DNA of 5,669 nt from Bacillota bacterium (GTDB taxonomy: Bacteria > Bacillota > Clostridia > Oscillospirales > Oscillospiraceae): positions 1 through 5,669 of the forward strand of contig JAEWML010000180.1 in NCBI GenBank assembly GCA_023393155.1. Direction: 5' to 3'. The position numbers and the translations under genes were made by a program. The notes under the pieces were generated by a model. The model was not told where the DNA came from and did not search any database. It saw only the letters and a list, made by a program, of their open reading frames with translations. Positions 1-5,568 of this stretch are shown here, piece after piece (the first letter of the stretch is position 1; each line of letters opens with the position of its first letter).

Positions 1-59
1 CGAAGGGTGTTTTTGTCGTAGCGGCCTTCCACCACAATCACTTCCCGCACCTTTCTCAT
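1..59 (-). CDS. TOPRIM-domain protein, ribonuclease M5-like (DUF4093 type), N-terminal fragment
   Basis: Only the first 19 codons are present; the gene continues past the left edge. The fragment begins MRKVREVIVVEGRYDKNTL. The hydrophobic strand followed by VEGRYD is the opening of a TOPRIM fold, and the glutamate of VEG is the expected catalytic acid. This beginning is typical of the ribonuclease M5 family (5S rRNA maturation) and of its clostridial relatives with a DUF4093 C-terminus. The ATG overlaps the holA stop as ATGA, a 4-nt overlap, so translation is probably coupled to holA. Upstream there is only a G-run about 10 nt before the ATG, not a canonical Shine-Dalgarno sequence. The TOPRIM call is fairly firm. 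The choice between true RNase M5 (RnmV) and a paralogous TOPRIM protein cannot be made from 19 residues. Confidence 0.75.
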   Translation of the reverse strand, partial: MRKVREVIVVEGRYDKNTL

Positions 60-1111
60 CGCTTCTGCGCCCCCAGACGCACCAGCAGCAGCTTCAGCTC
101 TCCCGCGCTGTCCACGCCCTTCTCGCTTTTCATCCGCCTGTCCAGCACCTGACACTCCTTTACCGCCCGGGCGCACCAGGCCGCCGTGGTCTTTTTCGCG
201 GCGGACAGCAGCAGCCGCACGGGATAGTCCGACTTATAGCCCCACAGGCTCATAAGCCAGTATTTGTCCTTCCCGCTGTCCAGCGACAGTCTGGCGGTGT
301 ATATCCGCCGGAGCTGTGCGCCCAGCATCCCCAGAATCAAAATCGGCTCCGTCTGCATTTTCAAAAGGTCCCCCAGAATCCGCGCCGCCTCGTCGTAATT
401 TCCCGCCAGCACCGCGTCGGACAGCTTAAATACCTCCGCCGACAGCACCGGGTCCGCCACCGCGTCGATGTCCTTCTCCGTGACGGTCTTCCCCTTGGCA
501 TAAGCGCCGATTTTGGCAATCTCCGGGACAAGGCCGGTCATCAGCGGGCCGCAGAGGAAAATAAGATATTCCGCCGTCTGTCGGTCGATTTCCTTGCCCA
601 GCGCCCGGAACCGCCGGGCAATCCATGCCGTTAAATCGCTGCTCTCCGCCTGACGAAATTCCACCGCCCGGGCGTGTTCCGCAAGAGCGGCGCACAGCTT
701 TTTCATGGTCTTATTGGGCTTGTACTCCAAAGTATCGTAGGAAAACACGACACAGCAATACGTCGGAACATCCTCCAAAAACGAAATCAGCCGTTCCCGC
801 TGGTCCTCTCCCAGCTTGAAAATATCGAAATCGCTTACCTGAAGCATCGTTCGCTCCGTCAGCATGGGCATGGCCTCCGACATTTCGGAAAGGGCCTGCA
901 CCGTCAGCTCCTTTCCCTCCAGCCGGTGGTAGTTGAATTCCTCAAAGCCTTGGGGAATCAGCTTTTTGCGTAGCTCCCCCAGATAGTATTCCCGAAGGTA
1001 CGCCTCCTCTCCGTAGAAGATGTAAACACTGCCCGCCGTTCCGGCGGACAAATCCTCCTTCAGCTTTTGAAACGCCTTGTTCTCCCTCGGCTTTGTGGTT
1101 TGATAAGCCAT
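56..1111 (-). CDS. holA: DNA polymerase III subunit delta (clamp loader)
   Basis: This is the delta subunit of the clamp-loader complex, which opens the beta sliding clamp for loading onto primed DNA in the cytoplasm. From ATG 1111 it is 351 residues, the usual size. The N-terminal AAA+-like domain (about 27-155) has the family signature VYIFYGEE followed by YLREYYL (28-44) in place of a working Walker A; delta does not hydrolyse ATP. MLQVSDFDIFKL lies at 89-100. The C-terminal collar domain (about 220-345) has the typical AEVFKLSDAVLAGNYDEA and EPILILGMLGAQLRRIY segments. I chose ATG 1111 because GAGAG lies 6 nt upstream. An in-frame GTG at 1126 overlaps the comEC stop (GTGA) and would add five residues but has no visible ribosome binding site; ATG 1117 is another option. 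The gene sits between comEC and a TOPRIM gene, and the comEC-holA pairing is common in Firmicutes. Confidence 0.95.
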   Translation of the reverse strand: MAYQTTKPRENKAFQKLKEDLSAGTAGSVYIFYGEEAYLREYYLGELRKKLIPQGFEEFNYHRLEGKELTVQALSEMSEAMPMLTERTMLQVSDFDIFKLGEDQRERLISFLEDVPTYCCVVFSYDTLEYKPNKTMKKLCAALAEHARAVEFRQAESSDLTAWIARRFRALGKEIDRQTAEYLIFLCGPLMTGLVPEIAKIGAYAKGKTVTEKDIDAVADPVLSAEVFKLSDAVLAGNYDEAARILGDLLKMQTEPILILGMLGAQLRRIYTARLSLDSGKDKYWLMSLWGYKSDYPVRLLLSAAKKTTAAWCARAVKECQVLDRRMKSEKGVDSAGELKLLLVRLGAQKR

Positions 1112-1122
1112 GTTCATCTCTC

Positions 1123-3378
1123 TCACTTTACAGAAATATGGATGTTTCCCTGCCGATCCGTCCGATAGACCGCCGCGCCCGCCTTTGCCAGACGGCGCAG
1201 CGCCTCGTCCGACGGGTGTCCGTAGCTGTTCCGCCCAGAGCTGACCACGCCGATTTCCGGACTAAGCGCCGCCAGCAGCTCTTCTCCCGTGGAGTATTTG
1301 GAGCCGTGGTGGCCCACAATCAGGGCCTCAATGTCCGGCAGAGGGTAGGCGGCAAGAAGCTTTTCCTCCGTCCGGGCGTCCATGTCGCCGGTGATGAGCA
1401 AATCAAAGTCTCCGGCGGTGCACAGCAGGGCAAGGCCGCTGTCGTTGTCGCCGCCAGTGCCCACGGGCGGATAAACCGTTAAAACGCTGTTTCCAATGGA
1501 CAGCGTCCGCTCCTCCGTCACCAGCTCCACCGCCGCGCCGTGGCTTTCCGCCGTCTCCGTCACCCATTCCCGCAATCCCGCGTCGTCCCATTTGTCCGGA
1601 AGCAAAATCGTCCCCACCCGAAGGCGGTTCATCAGGTCCGCCACGCCGGAAACGTGGTCATAATCGTAATGGCTCAGCACCAGATAGTCAAGCCTTTGGC
1701 AGCCCATGCTGAGAAGTTGGTCGGCAGCGTCCCCGCCCGCGCCCTTCCAGCTTCCCATGGAGCCGCAGTCCATCAGGGCGAACTGCCCGCCGGAGGCCAT
1801 GGCGGTGCAGCTTCCCTGCCCCACATCCACCGCCACAATGTCCAGCGTGCCCCAGGTATAAAAAAGTCTGCCGAATTTCACCGTCACCGTCAGGGCCAGT
1901 GCCGCCAGCACCGCCGCCACAGCATATTTGCGGCGGGCCTTGGGCTTCCCCAGGTACGCCGCGCCAAACAGGAGGTAGAAGTATACCAGCCAGTATTTCA
2001 AAAACGGGTTCGTGTAATACAGCGCGTGATACGGGATTTTCGCCAGAATCTCCACCACCGCCAGCACATAGGCGATCAGCGCCCTTGGAACCAGCGCCAA
2101 AAGCGCGGCGGGCGCCATCCACACAAACGACAGCAGGACGGAAATCAGCCCCGCCCCGAAGATCAGGCTCACGGCCCACAGGCACAGGAGGTTTGAAAGG
2201 GGCGAAACCAGCACCAGAAAGTTAAAGTAATACGCCGACAGGGGTAGGGTGAACACCAGAGAGCCGCAGGTGGCGGAAAAGCTGGCGGAGATCGCCCGAA
2301 CCATCCGGCCCCGTTCCCTGTCGCCCAGCAAAAAACGGTTCAGCCTCGGCGTCAGCCACAGCATACCCGCCACCGCGCCAAAGGAGAGCTGAAGCCCGAT
2401 GGATGCGGCGGCAAAGGGATTTTGCAGCAAAATCAGCAGCAGGGCAAAGCTCAGGGCCGTGGGTGGGTCCCCCTCCCGCCCGCTGGCGGGTGCAATCAGC
2501 AGCAGAGACAGCATCACGCAGGCCCGTACCACCGAGGGCCGCGCCCCGGTGAGCAGCGCGTAGAAAATCAGAACCGGAATGGCCACGCACGCCGCCGTCC
2601 GGCGGTGCTTCTTGCCAATCAGGGCCAGCGTCATCGCCGCCAGAAAAGAACAGTGCAGACCGGACACCGCCATGATGTGGTAGATGCCCGCCTCGCTCAA
2701 ATCCGTCCCAACAGCTTCGCCCAGCAGCGTGGTGTCTCCGGTGAGAATGGCGGTCATAAAGCCCGCCGCTTCACCGGGATACAGCTCCGCAATGTTCTCC
2801 CGCATAGCCTGCCCCATCCGGGCGGGCCACCACCGGGGCGAAGACGCGCTTCCGTCCCCATACGCCGCTTCCCCCCTGCCGTAGGCAAGAAGAAACACGC
2901 CCCGGGAGGTGAAGGCAGTCACCTCGTCGTCCTGTATCTTCGCGGCGCTTTTCAGCCGCAGATCGTCCGTCACGGTTTGGCCCGGAACCAGCTCCAGCAG
3001 CGACGCGTCCCCGTAATACACCGCCCGCACGCCCCGCAGGCCCGCAATGAACGGGCGCACCGTGACCTTCGCACCGTAAGCCGTCGCACTCGGATACTCC
3101 GTCAAAACCATAGTCACATTTGCCAGCTCCCGCTCCGCCAGCGCCTCAGCCGGAGCCTGCACCAGCAGGGCAAACGCCCAATTGTACCCCAGCGCAAAGG
3201 ACAGGGCCGTGCAGATCAAAACCGCCCGATACCGCGCCGGTTCCCGAAGGAAAAGCGCCAAAATACCAAGGCCTAAAGCCGCCGCCGAAAAGGGCAGCAG
3301 TAAGCGGCTTGGCAGAAGAACCTGCGCCAGAAATATCCCCGCGGCAAAGGAGGCCGCCCACGTCGCAAGCTTCCTCAT
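1123..3378 (-). CDS. comEC: ComEC/Rec2 DNA-uptake channel with C-terminal metallo-beta-lactamase domain
   Basis: This is the polytopic inner-membrane protein that carries single-stranded DNA across the membrane in natural transformation. All three family parts are present in 751 residues, the usual length. An N-terminal DUF4131-type region with hydrophobic segments at about 4-75 is followed by a soluble part to about 185. The Competence domain (about 205-475) carries HIMAVSGLHCSF (234-245), GARPSVVRACVM (278-289) and QLSFGAVAG (330-338) among many membrane segments. The metallo-beta-lactamase-like domain (about 510-745) carries VDVGQGSCTAM (518-528), SHYDYDHVSGV (569-579, ligands H570, D572, D574, H575), NDSG (645-648), LLITGDMD (660-667), GHHGSKYS (689-696) and SYGHPSDEAL (718-727), so the active site looks intact. 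The start codon overlaps the stop of the upstream XRE gene (ATGA), and no clear Shine-Dalgarno sequence precedes it (only GGGAAAAA), so initiation is probably coupled. An intact comEC does not by itself prove competence, because many non-transformable Firmicutes keep it. Confidence 0.96.
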   Translation of the reverse strand: MRKLATWAASFAAGIFLAQVLLPSRLLLPFSAAALGLGILALFLREPARYRAVLICTALSFALGYNWAFALLVQAPAEALAERELANVTMVLTEYPSATAYGAKVTVRPFIAGLRGVRAVYYGDASLLELVPGQTVTDDLRLKSAAKIQDDEVTAFTSRGVFLLAYGRGEAAYGDGSASSPRWWPARMGQAMRENIAELYPGEAAGFMTAILTGDTTLLGEAVGTDLSEAGIYHIMAVSGLHCSFLAAMTLALIGKKHRRTAACVAIPVLIFYALLTGARPSVVRACVMLSLLLIAPASGREGDPPTALSFALLLILLQNPFAAASIGLQLSFGAVAGMLWLTPRLNRFLLGDRERGRMVRAISASFSATCGSLVFTLPLSAYYFNFLVLVSPLSNLLCLWAVSLIFGAGLISVLLSFVWMAPAALLALVPRALIAYVLAVVEILAKIPYHALYYTNPFLKYWLVYFYLLFGAAYLGKPKARRKYAVAAVLAALALTVTVKFGRLFYTWGTLDIVAVDVGQGSCTAMASGGQFALMDCGSMGSWKGAGGDAADQLLSMGCQRLDYLVLSHYDYDHVSGVADLMNRLRVGTILLPDKWDDAGLREWVTETAESHGAAVELVTEERTLSIGNSVLTVYPPVGTGGDNDSGLALLCTAGDFDLLITGDMDARTEEKLLAAYPLPDIEALIVGHHGSKYSTGEELLAALSPEIGVVSSGRNSYGHPSDEALRRLAKAGAAVYRTDRQGNIHISVK

Positions 3379-3596
3379 TTTTTCCCGGGGGGCGAGGGCC
3401 GGTCGGTCCGGCCCAGCAGATAGTCCGTGCTGACGCGGTACAGCTCCGTCAGGGCAAGCACCGCCCAGACGGGAATCTCCCGCTCCCCGCTCTCATAACG
3501 GCGGTAAACGCTGCGGTGCATATTTAAATACGCCGCGACAGCGGCTTGGGTAAGGTCGCGGTCCTCTCTCAGCTCCCGAATGCGCCTGAAATACAT
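3375..3596 (-). CDS. small XRE-family helix-turn-helix protein
   Basis: This is a 73-residue protein that is almost entirely one HTH_3/Cro-C1 domain (about 4-62). IRELREDRDLTQAAVAAYL (6-24) gives helix 1 and helix 2. HRSVYRRYESGEREIP (27-42) gives the recognition helix and the hallmark YESG turn. LALTELYRVSTDYLLG (47-62) closes the domain. The tail (63-73, RTDRPSPPGKK) is polar and probably disordered. There is no sensor, oligomerisation or protease domain, so it could act as a dimeric repressor or activator of unknown target. ATG 3596 is preceded by GAGGTGAG at a good distance. It lies 32 nt after the lipoprotein gene and overlaps comEC by 4 nt. No partner toxin gene adjoins it, so an antitoxin role is not supported. 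The family is secure; the regulated promoter is unknown. Confidence 0.92.
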   Translation of the reverse strand: MYFRRIRELREDRDLTQAAVAAYLNMHRSVYRRYESGEREIPVWAVLALTELYRVSTDYLLGRTDRPSPPGKK

Positions 3597-3599
3597 GGC

Positions 3600-3607
3600 C
3601 TCACCTC
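3600..3607 (-). promoter_or_regulatory. Ribosome binding site of the XRE gene
   Basis: Read on the minus strand this is GAGGTGAG, with the AGGTG core 5 nt before ATG 3596. It is the strongest Shine-Dalgarno sequence in the minus-strand operon downstream of the first gene. The following comEC start has none, which fits the idea that ribosomes loaded here also serve comEC. Confidence 0.65.
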
Positions 3608-3628
3608 ACAATGCGGATGATTCTGTGG

Positions 3629-4717
3629 CTACGAAGCCTCCACGGCCCCGGTTTTCGGACTGATGATGCACACATAGCTGTTCCCCCGCTCCAGATTCAG
3701 CGGCGTCCCGCCCTGTGTGGTATAGACAAAGGGACTGTTCCGGTTGGCCCTGCTCCAGCGGATAGGAATGGTCTTTCCTCCGCAGAAATACGCGCCGTCT
3801 CCCTCGCCGGTGGTTTTCACCTTCATCCGTCCGTAGGAATCCCCGGAGATCACGGAGATGCTCGTCTCCAGCACCAGCAGATTCGTCACCGCCACCTGCG
3901 CCCCCGTGTCCCCGTCCACATACGGCGCGCCATACTGTTCCGCAAGGTATTTGCGGCTTTGTGCGTCATACTCGAAGGTCCCGGTTTTATAGGCCGAGAA
4001 CTTTACCCGGACGTGCTCCGCCGGTTCGCCGTTGAGGGGCGTGGCGTCGTCCACAAATTTCTGACCGTATGTATAGCCGGATTTATGCTCCGTGGAAAAG
4101 CGGCCCTGTGCCAGATACGCAAGAATGTTCTCCCCGGAGGTAATCAGGCTGTGCTCATAGCCCATGGTCTTTTTCCGTTCCTTGTCCCGCCAGAAAATCT
4201 CCGCGTCGGACCCGCCGTTCACTCCGTCCATCCTGTCCACCTTCCATTCGGACAGGAGCGAATACGCCTCCGGGCTGCCCCCGGCGTGGACGTACAGCGC
4301 GTCGTGGCCCAGCGCCAGTTCGATGTAATAGGGGCGGCTGGAGCGGACGCTGCCAAGTTCCCCCACCTGCGCCCCCTCCAGCGTCTGGTAAAGTGCCAGC
4401 ATCCGGGTAATCCCGCCCTCGGCGGTGACCTCATAAATAACATCCGCCAGCGAGGGTCCTAACTGTGGGTGGGCCTCCTTGAGATTGTTCAGCATCACCG
4501 CCACAGGCCGCAGGGTTTCATACTCCGGCTCCATGGGAAGCCCCGTCAGGGGGTTCGTGCCGGAGGGGACGTAGGGCTCCGGCTCTTCCATCACCTCCGG
4601 CGCTTGGGCGGAGACGGCTGCGGACGACTCCGCCGGAGCAGGAGGTTCTTTTCCGCCGCAGGCGGAAAGGCTAATTACGGTCAAAGCCGCGCACAGGAGC
4701 GAGAAAAATCGTTTCAA
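3629..4717 (-). CDS. DUF3048 domain-containing lipoprotein (YerB-like)
   Basis: This is a predicted membrane-anchored extracytoplasmic lipoprotein of 362 residues, related to Bacillus YerB; its biochemical role is not established. The N-terminus MKRFFSLLCAALTVISLSAC has a short basic start, a hydrophobic core and a lipobox LSAC with the lipidated cysteine at 20. A Pro/Ala/Glu-rich linker follows (23-50). The N-terminal DUF3048 domain (about 55-205) has NPLTGLP, RPVAVMLNN, ADVIYEVTAEGGITR and LGSVRSSRPYYIELA, which are the conserved family blocks. The C-terminal DUF3048 domain (about 225-355) includes VRVKFSAYKTGTFEYDAQSRKY and the GGKTIPIRWSRANRNSPF region. I chose TTG 4717 because it puts the basic residues at the very start of the signal peptide and has AAAGGCGG 9 nt upstream; the open frame extends to TTG 4765, but that would give a charged N-terminus ahead of the signal. 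It is the first gene of the operon and is divergent from the DUF4364 gene. Confidence 0.92.
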   Translation of the reverse strand: MKRFFSLLCAALTVISLSACGGKEPPAPAESSAAVSAQAPEVMEEPEPYVPSGTNPLTGLPMEPEYETLRPVAVMLNNLKEAHPQLGPSLADVIYEVTAEGGITRMLALYQTLEGAQVGELGSVRSSRPYYIELALGHDALYVHAGGSPEAYSLLSEWKVDRMDGVNGGSDAEIFWRDKERKKTMGYEHSLITSGENILAYLAQGRFSTEHKSGYTYGQKFVDDATPLNGEPAEHVRVKFSAYKTGTFEYDAQSRKYLAEQYGAPYVDGDTGAQVAVTNLLVLETSISVISGDSYGRMKVKTTGEGDGAYFCGGKTIPIRWSRANRNSPFVYTTQGGTPLNLERGNSYVCIISPKTGAVEAS

Positions 4718-4726
4718 TAAAATGTG

Positions 4727-4734
4727 CCGCCTTT
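4727..4734 (-). promoter_or_regulatory. Ribosome binding site deciding the TTG start of the DUF3048 gene
   Basis: Read on the minus strand this is AAAGGCGG, ending 9 nt before TTG 4717. No ATG or GTG in frame lies near the lipoprotein signal sequence, so this site is the main support for the TTG start. Confidence 0.55.
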
Positions 4735-4750
4735 CGTCAGCTTTTCCCCT

Positions 4751-4779
4751 ATCATCCCACCCCAAAGCCTCTCCGTCAA
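4751..4779 (-). promoter_or_regulatory. Probable sigma-A promoter of the DUF3048-xre-comEC-holA operon
   Basis: On the minus strand TTGACG (4779-4774, 5 of 6 matches to the -35 consensus) and GATGAT (4756-4751, 4 of 6 matches to the -10) are separated by 17 bp. TGG just before the -10 forms an extended -10 (TGn). Transcription would start near 4744, leaving a leader of roughly 27 nt that holds the ribosome binding site. This would also place the distant in-frame TTG at 4765 upstream of the transcript, supporting the TTG 4717 start. Confidence 0.6.
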
Positions 4780-4799
4780 GTCATTTTGCAGGTTTACTC

Positions 4800-4828
4800 T
4801 GTACAAACCGGTCAAAAACGGCTATAAT
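4800..4828 (+). promoter_or_regulatory. Probable sigma-A promoter of the DUF4364 gene
   Basis: TGTACA (4800-4805, 4 of 6 matches to the -35 consensus) and a perfect TATAAT (4823-4828) are separated by 17 bp. Transcription would start near 4835, giving a leader of about 38 nt. It lies back to back with the divergent operon promoter; the two -35 elements are only 20 bp apart. Confidence 0.72.
4804..4812 (+). repeat. Copy 1 of a 9-bp repeat flanking the DUF4364 gene
   Basis: CAAACCGGT, containing the palindrome ACCGGT, lies in the spacer of the DUF4364 promoter. The same nine bases occur at 5496-5504 after the gene. Nearby GGTTT (4791-4795) is the inverse of AAACC (4805-4809), forming a 5-bp inverted repeat around the -35 element, a weak operator candidate. 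This may be chance. Confidence 0.3.
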
Positions 4829-4860
4829 GGGTCGTAAGCAACAGCGCCGCAGAGGCGCAG

Positions 4861-4868
4861 GGAGGTGG
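4861..4868 (+). promoter_or_regulatory. Ribosome binding site of the DUF4364 gene
   Basis: GGAGGTGG contains a full GGAGG core 7 nt before ATG 4873. It is the strongest translation signal in the window and fixes the start of this gene. Confidence 0.85.
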
Positions 4869-4872
4869 CCCC

Positions 4873-5421
4873 ATGGCCGGACACGGCTTTATTCACGATC
4901 ATCTGGAAATTAAATTTCTGATTTTGTACATTGCCGCCCGGGTCATCGAGCCGGTGCCCTTTGATGCGGTGCTGGAGTTGACGCTGTGCGACGACGCCAT
5001 TGACTATTTTGACTTTTCCGATTGTCTTGCAGATCTTGTAAAGACAGAACACTTGACGCTTTCCGACGACGGTCTTTACGCCATCACCGACAAGGGACAG
5101 CGGAACAGCGAAATCTGCGAGTCCAACCTGCCCTATTCCGTCCGCCTGCGGTGCGACAGAAATCTGGCGGACTACAACCGCCGTCTGCGGCGCAAAAGTC
5201 AGGTGCAGGCCTCCTCCGTGCAGCGGCCCAACGGGACATGGACGGTGGCCCTGTCCCTGTCCGACGATATGGGCAGCGTGATGGATATGGAGTTGATGAT
5301 GGTGCGGGAGGACATGGCCAAGGCGGTTGAAAAGCGCTTTCGCCAAAGCCCGGAGCGGCTGTACGGCCAGATTGTGGACCTGCTCCTCTCCGACGGACAA
5401 GATGAAAAAAGCGAAAAATAA
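4873..5421 (+). CDS. DUF4364 family protein, winged-helix-like
   Basis: This 182-residue cytoplasmic protein matches DUF4364, a Firmicutes (mostly clostridial) family of unknown function. The N-terminal part has the family's opening FIHDHLEIKFLILYIAARV (6-24), followed by VPFDAVLELTLCDDAIDYFDFSDCLADL as helices. The segment LTLSDDGLYAITDKGQ (61-76) resembles the beta-wing of MarR/PadR-like winged helices, with the Y-x-x-T-x-K-G pattern. The C-terminal part (about 90-172) holds an Arg-rich stretch (RLRCDRNLADYNRRLRRK, 91-108), a predicted beta segment (TWTVALSLSD) and a long helix (about 138-172). It ends in a charged tail (DGQDEKSEK). There is no signal peptide or membrane segment. It has its own promoter and ribosome binding site, is divergent from the lipoprotein operon and ends at a terminator, so it is monocistronic. 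A DNA-binding regulator is a reasonable inference but is unproven. Confidence 0.93.
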   Translation: MAGHGFIHDHLEIKFLILYIAARVIEPVPFDAVLELTLCDDAIDYFDFSDCLADLVKTEHLTLSDDGLYAITDKGQRNSEICESNLPYSVRLRCDRNLADYNRRLRRKSQVQASSVQRPNGTWTVALSLSDDMGSVMDMELMMVREDMAKAVEKRFRQSPERLYGQIVDLLLSDGQDEKSEK

Positions 5422-5431
5422 CCGAACAATG

Positions 5432-5470
5432 GAACGGACTTGAGGAATCTCTCTCAAGTCCGTTCTTTTT
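5432..5470 (+). terminator. Intrinsic terminator of the DUF4364 gene
   Basis: A perfect 13-bp stem (arms 5432-5444 and 5453-5465, GAACGGACTTGAG and its complement) encloses an 8-nt loop and is followed directly by TTTTT (5466-5470). It starts 10 nt after the stop codon. On the opposite strand the stem is not followed by a T-run, so it acts in the plus direction. Confidence 0.93.
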
Positions 5471-5495
5471 CTCCGGCTGCTGACGGACCTTTGTC

Positions 5496-5504
5496 CAAAC
5501 CGGT
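5496..5504 (+). repeat. Copy 2 of a 9-bp repeat flanking the DUF4364 gene
   Basis: CAAACCGGT again, in the 61-nt stretch between the two terminator hairpins, followed by a similar AAAGACGG where copy 1 has CAAAAACGG. It also forms part of a small imperfect hairpin with GGTTTTGG (5512-5519). No gene or promoter is evident in this stretch. Confidence 0.3.
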
Positions 5505-5531
5505 AAAGACGGGTTTTGGCAAGGTATGAAC

Positions 5532-5568
5532 AAGGGGAGGACACGGCATAACCGTGCCTCCCCTTTTT
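5532..5568. terminator. Second terminator-type hairpin at the convergent junction
   Basis: The arms AAGGGGAGG plus CACGG (5532-5546, with A5541 bulged) pair with CCGTG plus CCTCCCCTT (5552-5565) around a 5-nt loop CATAA. On the plus strand a T-run (5564-5568) follows, as in an intrinsic terminator. On the minus strand the hairpin comes immediately after the stop codon of the gene entering from the right, but its downstream sequence (TTGTTC) is only weakly T-rich. It is probably a bidirectional terminator that serves mainly as the end of the minus-strand gene and as a backup for the plus-strand one. Confidence 0.75.

Noticed and set aside
1540..2196. Plus-strand open frame (218 codons) opposite the 3' half of comEC
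   Set aside because: It is His/Gln/Arg-rich and low in complexity, opposite the catalytic metallo-beta-lactamase region and membrane segments of comEC.
2422..3276. Long plus-strand open frame (284 codons) opposite comEC
   Set aside because: Its product is Arg/Gln/His/Pro-rich with no recognisable domain, and it lies opposite comEC, whose motifs are unmistakable. It is a product of high GC at third codon positions.
3375..3596. XRE protein as the antitoxin of a toxin-antitoxin pair
   Set aside because: Its neighbours are comEC and a lipoprotein; no small toxin-like reading frame adjoins it on either strand.
3615..3650. Small hairpin around the stop codon of the DUF3048 gene as a terminator
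   Set aside because: The stem is about 6 bp with a 3-nt bulge and no T-run follows, so it does not support transcription ending before the XRE gene.
3611..4462. Long plus-strand open frame (283 codons) opposite the DUF3048 gene
   Set aside because: The minus strand carries both DUF3048 domains and a lipobox. The plus-strand product has no family features and no credible ribosome binding site.
4822..5544. Minus-strand open frame (240 codons) covering the DUF4364 gene
   Set aside because: It runs through the terminator stem and the DUF4364 promoter and has no start signal. The plus-strand gene has promoter, ribosome binding site, family match and terminator.
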